A stretch of DNA of 5,207 nt from JBIOJM01 sp044450785 (GCA_044450785.1 JBIOJM010000505.1:1-5207); one strand, 5' to 3'. Numbered from the stretch's first letter, positions 1 through 5,036 are shown. The notes: a model not told the origin generated them from the letters alone. Made by a program: numbers and translations.

Positions 1-60
1 GCGTCGGGGTGGGCGTCGGCGTGGGCGTGGATGTCGGCGTGGACGTGGGCGTCGGGGTAA
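1..60 (-). repeat. Low-complexity repeat encoding a (Pro-Thr/Ser)n linker
   Basis: On the plus strand this is a run of degenerate GGCGTC/GGCGTG/GGCGTGGAC hexamers. On the minus strand, in the frame of the membrane protein, it reads as alternating Pro-Thr and Ser-Thr codons (CCG ACG, CCC ACG, TCC ACG). Such tracts are extended, O-glycosylatable spacers in actinobacterial surface proteins and vary in length by slippage. The plus-strand reading (Gly-Val repeats) is the shadow. Confidence 0.75.
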
Positions 61-595
61 TCGTCGGGGTAATCGACGGGAAGGCCACGTCGATATTCAT
101 CCCGCCGGAGAGTTCCTGCGAGAAGGAGGCCGACACGGTGCCGATAGTGCTCATCAGGAGGAGCGCGGCCGCGGCCAGCACGGTGAAGCGATACCGTCTC
201 CCCAGCCCGATTGAGCCGACCGCCGTCGCCCTCCCGGTCGAGCTGCCCTGGTCCGCCGTTCGGCCGGCGACGGCGACCAGGGCTGCCACCAACCTGTCGA
301 CCAGGGGCGGGAGAGCGGCCGTTTGACTCGTGATGGTCAGATTGGTTTGGGACGACCAAACCGCCCCGAACGAGCGCGGGGTCGGCCCGGAGTGCCGGGC
401 AACGTGGGCGCTCAGCTCGACGACGCTCTCGACATGTTGTTCCGGCCACGCACAGGTCAGAATCCCGTCGTAGCCATAGCAGTAAGGTCCGTGGACGCTG
501 CCGTCGACGCCCACGGAGACCAGATCTGGATGCGGCGGGCATGAGATCGTTTCGGTCGCAGCGGCCCGCTCTGTTCCCGATGACCGCGCGATCAT
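1..595 (-). CDS. Single-pass membrane protein with Pro/Thr-rich linker, C-terminus off the window
   Basis: The frame is open from the window edge back to an in-frame TGA at 764-766. From ATG at 595 it gives about 198 residues. Residues 1-133 form a soluble, presumably cytoplasmic part containing Cys pairs (VHGPYCYGYDGILTCAWPEQ). A single hydrophobic segment follows at about residues 137-160 (FTVLAAAALLLMSTIGTVSA), preceded by GRRYR, which fits a cytoplasmic N-terminus. After about 20 residues there is a Thr/Pro-alternating tail, typical of cell-surface linkers, and the outer domain it should carry lies beyond base 1. Third positions are strongly G/C, and the frame stays GC3-rich for about 20 codons upstream of 595, so ATG595 may not be the native start. 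In-frame alternatives are TTG 712 and GTG 763, both with poorly spaced Shine-Dalgarno sequences. I do not recognise the soluble domain and propose no function. Confidence 0.6.
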   Translation of the reverse strand, partial: MIARSSGTERAAATETISCPPHPDLVSVGVDGSVHGPYCYGYDGILTCAWPEQHVESVVELSAHVARHSGPTPRSFGAVWSSQTNLTITSQTAALPPLVDRLVAALVAVAGRTADQGSSTGRATAVGSIGLGRRYRFTVLAAAALLLMSTIGTVSASFSQELSGGMNIDVAFPSITPTITPTPTSTPTSTPTPTPTPT

Positions 596-702
596 CCGGA
601 ACTCGTGGAACTCGCCGGCGATCCCGCCGACGATGAGGAACCGCTCCCCGCGAGCATCAGGAAGAATACGAGGGGCATCGCGTCCAGCACGTGGCCTGTC
701 AC
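592..702 (-). other. Short alternate-frame reading segment upstream of the membrane protein, possibly its frame-shifted N-terminus
   Basis: A GTG at 702 lies about 11 bases after GGAGG (717-713). It opens a 36-codon frame reading VTGHVLDAMPLVFFLMLAGS and then a Ser/Gly/Ala-rich tail. The stop TGA (594-592) overlaps ATG 595 of the downstream frame as ATGA. The first half has GC-rich third positions, while the Ser-rich second half does not. There the other frame (ERFLIVGGIAGEFHEFRM) takes over the good codon pattern. This can be read as a frameshift near 650-657 that splits one gene, or as a short leader translationally coupled to the membrane protein. I favour the frameshift. Confidence 0.35.
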
Positions 703-803
703 TCGATGACAACCCTCCAGGGCTTGAGTACAGAAGAAAGCCGCACGGATTGCGCGGGGTCACTCACTCCCGACACTCGAAGTGGAGTGCGTTCGGACAG
801 AGG

Positions 804-834
804 CTCAAGCAGCGCTTGAGGGATCCGAGATCTC
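804..834. promoter_or_regulatory. Palindrome cluster, candidate operator
   Basis: CTCAAGC (804-810) and GCTTGAG (814-820) are perfect 7-bp inverted arms around the spacer AGC. GGATCC (821-826) and the perfect 8-bp palindrome GAGATCTC (827-834) follow directly. No T-run follows on either strand, so this is not an intrinsic terminator. It lies about 40-70 bases upstream of the possible GTG start of the leftward membrane protein, a natural place for an operator. The function is inferred. Confidence 0.4.
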
Positions 835-977
835 AGCCCGCGTTCCCGCGTCCGTTGGTGACGGTGGCCCTACCCGCGTCTCGTGTTGTCAGCCGGCGAT
901 CCTCCGATCCGCCGGCCCCACCTTCGACCGCACGCCTTCGCTCCCCCGAAGAACGGAGTAACGCCAGTCAAACGTAC

Positions 978-1016
978 TGGGCCGTTTGGCCTATCGCATG
1001 GGCCATTTAGCCTATC
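978..1016. repeat. Imperfect 18-bp tandem repeat, 21-bp period
   Basis: TGGGCCGTTTGGCCTATC (978-995) recurs as TGGGCCATTTAGCCTATC (999-1016), matching at 16 of 18 positions. The 21-bp centre-to-centre spacing is two DNA helical turns, which would place two bound proteins on the same face. It could be a regulator or recombinase accessory site. No family can be named from sequence alone. Confidence 0.5.
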
Positions 1017-1124
1017 CGGTGCGTGTGAGCACCAGATATGGCCGCGGGTCACGCAACCGGCAGCTCAGCCAACACACCCCCGGACGTGCGTTTCAACAGA
1101 CAGACCGCTATCGGCGACGCGACG

Positions 1125-2336
1125 TCACTTTGACCTCCATTGAGGCACGGTCCAGGCGTAGGCCGTCGGTTGGAACGTCAGGGGGTCTAGGTCGATCTGC
1201 TCGAAGAGGAGACGGAGCACACCGTTGAGTTCGGCGGGCGGCCGAGTCCAGTCAATGGACGGCGCAGCCGCGAACTCGTCCCGGGCGGCGAGCCGGTCCC
1301 GCGCCCCTACCACGGCCGCCAGACGGCGATCCCGCTCGGCCTTGTCTATCAGGCCATCGGTGTACGTGTCGATAATCCGGGCGCGTTTCAGGTCGAGCCG
1401 GGCGAGTTCGGCCTCGTCCTCGATGTTCAGCCCCGCCGTATCCGGTCTCCGCAGGCGATCCGCCTCTGCCTTGATCGCGGGCAGTATCAAATGCTCTGCT
1501 ATCGCGCTGCGCGGGTGAGGCCGGATCTTACCCTGCCGGCAGACGTACTGAACCCGGCCGGTCTTCGTGTTCCGCTGACCCCCCAGGCGCGTGCCGCAGG
1601 TGGGGCAGACCAGCAGGTACGAAAAGGTGAAGCGAAGCGGTCCGGGCCTGACTCCCGTCCCGACGCTGCCGGGGAGCACGAAGGGGTCCAGGCGCCGCAC
1701 GACTATCTCCACGGACGCGGGCCACCATACGCCGCGCTTGCCGCTCCTCACAGGCACCCGGCGCTCGGTCAGAAGGCGGGCTGCCGCCCCGAAGCTTCCA
1801 GCCTCACGAAACGCGGCCAGGACCGCCTCCGGGTCATCATCCGGCCCGTCCCCGTAAAGGCGCGGGCCCATGCGCTCGTTCGCCTCCCTCTTGGCCCGCC
1901 TCGTTGCCTTCATCCTTTCGCTGGCCACGTCGGCCTCGAAAGCTGTGATAGATGCCAGGATGGCGGCCGTCATGTGTCCCGAGACCGTAGACGTGTCAAC
2001 CGCATCAGCTTCAAGCCGAATCGGGATATTCCTCGCCCGACAGGACTCGAAGAGCCGCGACAGCTCGGAGGGCGATCGGGCGAGACGCGACATGCTGTAG
2101 GAGTAGACAGCGGTGCACGTTCCGTTCTCGATCGCCACCAACAGAGCGTCGAATCCCGGCCGCTTGGAGGCTGCGAGTCGCCCGCTCGTGTCCCAGTCGG
2201 AGAGCACAACCAGGGAGTCTGCATCGCCATGACGAGCGGCCATAGCCCGAATGGCGGATTCCTCGGCCTCTGGGGATGGGTTCTTGGGATCGTCTATGCG
2301 GTCGACAGACCTTCTCAGATACGCGAAAGCGGTCAC
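1125..2336 (-). CDS. Large serine recombinase (site-specific integrase/resolvase family)
   Basis: 403 residues, starting at GTG 2336 with GGAG seven bases upstream. The N-terminal resolvase catalytic domain (about 1-145) has YLRRS with the nucleophile Ser10, SGRLAASKRPGFDALL (about 51-66), the active-site strand and helix YSYSMSRLARS (78-88), and the helix around FEADVASERMKATRRAKR leading into DNA binding. A Recombinase-type domain (about 155-220) follows. Next is a zinc-ribbon region with C244-x2-C247 and C266, where I see no clear fourth Cys; His274 could substitute. A charged helical, probably coiled-coil stretch covers about 300-355. The family makes a covalent phosphoserine link, exchanges strands between short att sites, and integrates or excises phages and islands. 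At 403 residues it is shorter than many relatives (450-600), but both ends look intact. No directionality factor is recognisable nearby. Confidence 0.92.
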   Translation of the reverse strand: MTAFAYLRRSVDRIDDPKNPSPEAEESAIRAMAARHGDADSLVVLSDWDTSGRLAASKRPGFDALLVAIENGTCTAVYSYSMSRLARSPSELSRLFESCRARNIPIRLEADAVDTSTVSGHMTAAILASITAFEADVASERMKATRRAKREANERMGPRLYGDGPDDDPEAVLAAFREAGSFGAAARLLTERRVPVRSGKRGVWWPASVEIVVRRLDPFVLPGSVGTGVRPGPLRFTFSYLLVCPTCGTRLGGQRNTKTGRVQYVCRQGKIRPHPRSAIAEHLILPAIKAEADRLRRPDTAGLNIEDEAELARLDLKRARIIDTYTDGLIDKAERDRRLAAVVGARDRLAARDEFAAAPSIDWTRPPAELNGVLRLLFEQIDLDPLTFQPTAYAWTVPQWRSK

Positions 2337-2400
2337 CCGATGTCTCCATGCGGTGCGCGTCCCACCGTGGGGTCATCTCTGGTAACCACTCTGCCCTCCC
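2337..2400 (-). promoter_or_regulatory. Recombinase upstream region: RBS, small palindrome, candidate promoter or att site
   Basis: This 64-bp interval between the hsdR remnant and the recombinase start holds GGAG on the minus strand seven bases before GTG 2336. It also contains a CCCAC-C-GTGGG palindrome (2361-2371) and the palindromic GGTAACC (2381-2387). Serine recombinase att sites often lie directly beside the int gene, so the palindromes may be half-site arms or an operator. No crossover dinucleotide can be assigned without the partner site. Confidence 0.4.
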
Positions 2401-2748
2401 TCACGCCGCGGCCCAGTGTTCCGAGAGAACCTCCGCTTGCTCAAGGACGGTTATCGTTGCTTTGGCTTGCTTGTCTGGCGGGTAGCCGTGTTTGCGGAGG
2501 CAGCGCTTGACCAGGACGCGCAGGTGCGCCTGGACGTTCTCGCGGACGGTCCAGTCGATGGTGACGTTGGCCTTGACGGTGGCCACGAGTTCGCGGGCGA
2601 TGTCGCGCAGAGTCTCGTCGCCGAGGACGGCGACCGCGGAGTCATTGGCTTCCAGCGCGTCGTAGAAGGCGAGCTCGTCTTCGGTTAGGCCAAGCGCTTC
2701 GCCGCGGGCGTCGGCGGCACGCATGTCCTTGGCTAGATCGATGTAGCG
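2401..2748 (-). pseudogene. hsdR: 3' remnant of type I restriction endonuclease subunit R
   Basis: The frame from 2748 down to TGA 2403-2401 reads RYIDLAKDMRAADARGEALG, then LTEDELAFYDALEANDSAVA, and later VTIDWTVREN and YPPDKQAKATITVLEQAE. These match the C-terminal helical region of HsdR (the DUF3387-type end of the motor subunit). A full HsdR is roughly 1000 residues and carries a nuclease domain and DEAD-box translocase motors; only about 115 residues survive here. An in-frame TGA at 2769-2767 closes the frame just upstream of the homology. ATG 2724 is an internal methionine, not the native start. The break is about 30 bp from the tRNA-Pro 3' fragment, so integration or recombination at that site probably removed the rest. 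No hsdM or hsdS is visible. It is almost certainly non-functional as a nuclease. Confidence 0.8.
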
Positions 2749-2780
2749 AGGCCCAAGGGGGCGGTTTCACGAGGGAATTA

Positions 2781-2826
2781 TGGTCGGGGCGGAGCGATTC
2801 GAACGCTCGGCCTCCTGAACCCCATT
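2781..2826 (-). other. 3' half of tRNA-Pro(GGG): attachment-site core
   Basis: On the minus strand this reads from the anticodon loop (AATGGGGT, anticodon GGG) through the anticodon-stem 3' arm TCAGG and variable loop AGGCC. It continues with a perfect T-arm GAGCG-TTCGAAT-CGCTC, the acceptor 3' strand CGCCCCG, discriminator A and encoded CCA. The expected 5' half is absent: the bases preceding the loop (CAGGA) do not pair as a proline anticodon stem, and no D-arm is present. A tRNA gene cut at the anticodon loop is the usual mark of tyrosine-integrase attachment, where the element's copy restores one tRNA and leaves a 3' fragment at the far end. The element should lie to the right (higher coordinates). 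The fragment itself would not make a working tRNA. Confidence 0.82.
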
Positions 2827-2920
2827 CCTGTTTACGCCCCTCACGGTCTCCCCACGGACACACCCTTGAGCGTGTAAGCACCCCATACGGCCCACTGCTT
2901 CCACCTGGCTGCCCCCAAAA

Positions 2921-2943
2921 GGTAGTCAGAATGGTAGTCAGAA
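2921..2943. repeat. Two 11-bp direct repeats, candidate arm-type integrase sites
   Basis: GGTAGTCAGAA occurs exactly at 2921-2931 and again at 2933-2943 (12-bp period), about 95 bases inside the tRNA-Pro fragment. Tyrosine integrases of the lambda/AICE type bind short direct repeats (arm sites) at about this distance from the core with their N-terminal domain. The assignment is by position and form only. Confidence 0.55.
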
Positions 2944-2997
2944 ACGCCCCCGGGCCCAACGGAGCTTCTGGAGCCGCGACAGCCAGTAATCAAATGC

Positions 2998-3034
2998 CGC
3001 CTAGCGAGATCCACGTCCGGATCGAATATAGGCG
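2998..3034. repeat. Nested inverted repeat
   Basis: The outer arms CGCCTA (2998-3003) and TAGGCG (3029-3034) enclose the inner arms GATCC (3008-3012) and GGATC (3019-3023), with a 6-base centre and internal loops of 4 and 5 bases. It lies upstream of the rightward operon and could be an operator. The arms are short, so chance is possible. Confidence 0.3.
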
Positions 3035-3094
3035 ACACCGTTCGGCTGTCCCCCTAGGACCGAGCGGCAGCCTCGCTGTTGCTGACCTAGTGCT

Positions 3095-3328
3095 GTGGCG
3101 CATACCGACCCCGGCTGCATCCGTGGACCTGGATCTGAGTACCAGAACCGGTACCGGAAGCTCCACGCCTCTGGCTGTTCGTCCAGTCAAGGCCTCATCG
3201 CGCGGACCACCGAGTCCGAGTGCCGCGAGCACCGGCAGGGACGCAGCCCACCTTTCGACCACCCATCAACCGTGTCGGCCCGGCCAGAATTAGCGGGTCG
3301 GGCCGACCTACTTCATCTGGAGCCTTGA
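3095..3328 (+). CDS. Small hypothetical protein upstream of the RepA-like gene
   Basis: 77 residues from GTG 3095, not recognised. Its stop TGA (3326-3328) shares one base with the ATG of the next gene (TGATG), a classic arrangement for translational coupling. About three quarters of the third positions are G/C across its first 50 codons, better than the two competing frames I compared. The N-terminal half is basic and polar with Cys9, Cys28 and Cys43 and a CREH motif (SEYQNRYRKLHASGC, then TESECREHRQGR), suggestive of metal or nucleic-acid binding. The C-terminal part is Pro-rich and less convincing. There is no clear Shine-Dalgarno before the GTG and no other usable start, so it may instead be the 3' remnant of a longer gene. 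If real, it would be the first gene of the replication operon. Confidence 0.4.
   Translation: MAHTDPGCIRGPGSEYQNRYRKLHASGCSSSQGLIARTTESECREHRQGRSPPFDHPSTVSARPELAGRADLLHLEP
3319..3322 (+). promoter_or_regulatory. Ribosome binding site of the RepA-like gene
   Basis: GGAG lies five bases upstream of ATG 3328. It decides this start over an upstream in-frame ATG at 3220, which has no comparable site and would add 36 Pro/Gly-rich residues. Confidence 0.65.
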
Positions 3329-4692
3329 TGACAACGACGAATTCCGGCAAGACGGCGCAGCGCCTCGCTCAGCCAGTGCCGTCCCAACTTAAGCCCGCAC
3401 CTCTCGCCGTGAGCGACAACCTGTCTGGCCGCGGATTGGGTTCTTCCATCCTCGACAAGACCGAATACCCGAAACCCTCCCGAGACATGGCTATCGCCAC
3501 GCGAGAAATGGGGGCCGATGCCAGGCGCGAGGTGCTCACGGCCGAACATCGCACAGGGACGCCTGGCAGAAGTGACCGCCCAGTGACCGGCGGTCTCTCC
3601 GAAACCATCGCGATCGAGGCACGGAAACTGGGACTAACACCGTCCCCGATCAACAGCATGCGCCCGGCCGCCGACACGGCGAAAGCAGAGGTCGACGCAT
3701 ACCTCGCCTCCCTAGAGGGCGGCGGCTTCGTCAACATCCTGTCCTACCTGGAAGACGTCCCCACGGAGATCCCCTGGCTCGTCGGCGACTTCGCCTACCT
3801 CCACGGCGTCACCCTCGTCTCCGGGTCACCCAAAGCGGGCAAATCCACCTTCTGCGCCCAGGTCATGCGCTGCCGGGAGATACCCAGCGCCCAGTTCCTC
3901 GGAACGGACGTCGAACAAGGGCCAACCTGCCTGGTGACCGAAGAGTCGGGCATCCCGGTTCGCTACAAGGTCGGCGCCCTCCAGCACCTCGACATCTTCG
4001 ACCGGAGAATGGCCGGGTCCGAACCGTTCGAGCAGACCCTCGCACGCATCGCCTCGTGGGCGGCCAACCACCCGCGCGGCCTGGTCTTCATCGACACCTT
4101 CTCGGTGTGGGCCCAGGTCGAGGATGAGAACGACGCCAGCAAGGTCACAGCGGTCATGGACGGCATCAACAAACTGGCAGCGAACAACGACATCGCCGTG
4201 GTCCTCGTCCACCACTCCCGAAAGGGCGGCGGCAAGGACGGCGAAGCGATCCGAGGCTCCGGCGCCATCCTGGCAACAGTCGACCACTCGATCGAACTCT
4301 CTCGCGTCGACAAAGGCGAGTCAACCGACCGCTGGGTGAACCTCATGGGCCGGGTCTTGATGCCCTACGCGCGAAAACTGGCATACGACCCGTTCATCGG
4401 ATACACCGTCAAGGACGAAACGCCGGATATCGAAGAGGAGGTCGGGGACTTCCCGATCCACGGCTACGGCGAAGGCCTGTCGATGGCCAAGATCGCAGAC
4501 CTATGGAACAAGCCAGCTCGCACCCGCGTCGCTGAGCTGGTCGCGAAGGGCGTGCTCTACAAGGAAGAGACCAAGACGAGCCGCGGGAGCAAGAAGATGC
4601 TCTACTGGCGTTTCCTGTTCAGCAGCGAAGTCGGGGTAAACCGCTCCTACGAACCCGCCGAGCAGACCCGGTGGTACTCGGATGACCGGTGA
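3328..4692 (+). CDS. RepA-like RecA-fold AAA ATPase (replicative helicase/initiator type)
   Basis: 454 residues from ATG 3328. Residues 1-120 are poorly conserved-looking and probably disordered. The RecA/KaiC-type core starts with VPTEIPWLVGDFAYLHGVTL. It contains Walker A SGSPKAGKST (165-174), VTEES (203-207) with the likely catalytic Glu, and Walker B GLVFIDTFS (251-259). VVLVHHSRKGGGKDGEAIRG (291-310) ends in the GSGAI and DHSIEL strands, the arrangement seen in plasmid RepA (RSF1010-type) hexameric helicases and their phage or integrative-element homologues. A C-terminal winged-helix-like segment (about 383-430, SMAKIADLWNKPARTRVAEL) is followed by a basic, aromatic end. The family uses ATP to unwind or load at an origin, and the repeat-rich region just downstream is a plausible substrate. 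A later ATG at 3658 would remove the odd N-terminus but has no Shine-Dalgarno. The ATPase family is secure; the helicase role is inferred. Confidence 0.88.
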   Translation: MTTTNSGKTAQRLAQPVPSQLKPAPLAVSDNLSGRGLGSSILDKTEYPKPSRDMAIATREMGADARREVLTAEHRTGTPGRSDRPVTGGLSETIAIEARKLGLTPSPINSMRPAADTAKAEVDAYLASLEGGGFVNILSYLEDVPTEIPWLVGDFAYLHGVTLVSGSPKAGKSTFCAQVMRCREIPSAQFLGTDVEQGPTCLVTEESGIPVRYKVGALQHLDIFDRRMAGSEPFEQTLARIASWAANHPRGLVFIDTFSVWAQVEDENDASKVTAVMDGINKLAANNDIAVVLVHHSRKGGGKDGEAIRGSGAILATVDHSIELSRVDKGESTDRWVNLMGRVLMPYARKLAYDPFIGYTVKDETPDIEEEVGDFPIHGYGEGLSMAKIADLWNKPARTRVAELVAKGVLYKEETKTSRGSKKMLYWRFLFSSEVGVNRSYEPAEQTRWYSDDR

Positions 4693-4903
4693 AACCGGCG
4701 GTAGGTACTGTCGCCGCAGACGGCACGCATCCACGACAGTGAAACTCGACGGCTATGTCGCCGATGAGTGTCCGGACTGCCACGAGACCTGGACGATAGG
4801 CCGGCTCCCTGCGTGCGGCCGGGGACACGCGTGCCTAGCGTGTGCCAAAGAGGACGGCTACGACCTGAAAGGGCTCGTCTTCGAGAAGGCACAACCGGGC
4901 TAA
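4682..4903 (+). CDS. Small putative zinc-binding protein
   Basis: 73 residues, overlapping the ATPase gene by 11 bases in another frame, so it is probably translationally coupled. Cys residues lie at 10, 30, 33, 45, 51 and 54, with His34 and His49. The CPDCHETW and CGRGHACLACAKEDGYD segments form a CxxC ... CxxC zinc-ribbon or small zinc-finger pattern. The N-terminal CRRRRH is basic. There is no obvious Shine-Dalgarno at ATG 4682. GTG 4739 (V20) is an alternative that keeps C30-C54 and loses the basic part. It sits between the ATPase and the repeat region, so a DNA-binding accessory of replication or copy control is a reasonable guess, but no family is recognised. Confidence 0.6.
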   Translation: MTGETGGRYCRRRRHASTTVKLDGYVADECPDCHETWTIGRLPACGRGHACLACAKEDGYDLKGLVFEKAQPG

Positions 4904-4904
4904 A

Positions 4905-4927
4905 CCCCGACCACTTTCACACTTGCA
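4905..4927 (+). repeat. 23-bp direct repeat, copy 1
   Basis: The core CCACTTTCACACTTGCA (4911-4927) is identical in the second copy, and the preceding CCCC-G-A differs at one base. Its last ten bases, CACACTTGCA, are repeated at once in tandem (4928-4937). Confidence 0.85.
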
Positions 4928-4929
4928 CA

Positions 4930-4953
4930 CACTTGCAGGCGAGTGCGCAAGTG
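4930..4953. repeat. Inverted repeat CACTTGC / GCAAGTG
   Basis: CACTTGC (4930-4936) and GCAAGTG (4947-4953) are perfect 7-bp arms around a 10-base spacer. The arms are the same motif as the direct repeats, so a dimer of the repeat-binding protein could bind here. Confidence 0.65.
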
Positions 4954-4963
4954 GAAGCCTGAA

Positions 4964-5010
4964 ACCTGTCCTCTACCTGCATGCTGCGGAGCAGCAGGTA
5001 GGGGGCAGGT
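4964..5010 (+). ncRNA. 47-nt hairpin, candidate structured RNA or ssDNA element
   Basis: Bases 4964-4980 pair with 4994-5010 (17 pairs, of which T4969-G5005 and T4972-G5002 are wobbles). After the single bulged A4981, TGCT (4982-4985) pairs with AGCA (4990-4993) around a GCGG tetraloop. The wobbles work only in a plus-strand RNA or ssDNA; the minus strand would have A-C mismatches. No T-run follows, so it is not an intrinsic terminator. Whether it is transcribed cannot be told from the sequence. It could instead be an origin or transfer stem-loop acting as single-stranded DNA. Confidence 0.55.
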
Positions 5011-5036
5011 ACCAAGTGGACAAATAACCGAGGGGT

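Larger units (their letters stand above)
764..1124. other. Gene-free interval, about 360 bases, with palindromes and a tandem repeat
   Basis: No reading frame here has convincing codon use or a ribosome binding site. The short ORFs on both strands are Arg/Pro-rich and overlap one another. The interval separates the leftward membrane protein from the 3' end of the leftward recombinase. It therefore probably holds the promoter of the former and possibly a recombinase attachment site. Its two visible structures are listed separately (804-834 and 978-1016). Confidence 0.6.
2827..3094. other. Non-coding element end with repeats
   Basis: About 270 bases between the att core and the first plausible ORF. 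It contains the 11-bp direct repeats (2921-2943) and a nested inverted repeat (2998-3034). I see no convincing reading frame. ORFs crossing it on the plus strand (from 2931) and the minus strand (to about 3038) have mixed third positions and no ribosome binding sites. It likely holds integrase arm sites and the promoter of the rightward replication genes, although no confident -35/-10 pair can be named. Confidence 0.5.

Noticed and set aside
9..326. Plus-strand 105-codon ORF with Gly-Val repeats
   Set aside because: It is the shadow of the minus-strand Pro-Thr linker and transmembrane segment, whose frame gives a sensible topology and codon pattern.
870..1143. Short overlapping ORFs on both strands
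   Set aside because: Pro/Arg-rich, mutually overlapping and crossing the tandem repeat, with no ribosome binding site; treated as non-coding.
1491..2510. 339-codon plus-strand ORF opposite the recombinase
   Set aside because: It is antisense to a gene with clear serine recombinase motifs, is Arg/Pro-rich, and is open only because of high GC.
2781..2841. A complete tRNA-Pro, using GGGGCG (minus strand, 2840-2835) as 5' acceptor strand
   Set aside because: Six bases could pair with the acceptor 3' strand, but only about nine bases separate them from the anticodon loop. There is no D-arm and no 5' anticodon-stem arm, so it is not a standard tRNA.
2931..3293. 120-codon plus-strand ORF
   Set aside because: It starts inside the 11-bp repeats, has weaker third-position bias than the frame ending at 3328, and lacks a ribosome binding site.
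3826..4287. 153-codon minus-strand ORF opposite the ATPase
   Set aside because: It lies across the Walker A and B region of the RepA-like gene and has no recognisable motifs; a high-GC shadow.
4964..5010. Intrinsic terminator for the ATPase operon
   Set aside because: The stem is strong but neither strand has a T-run after it.
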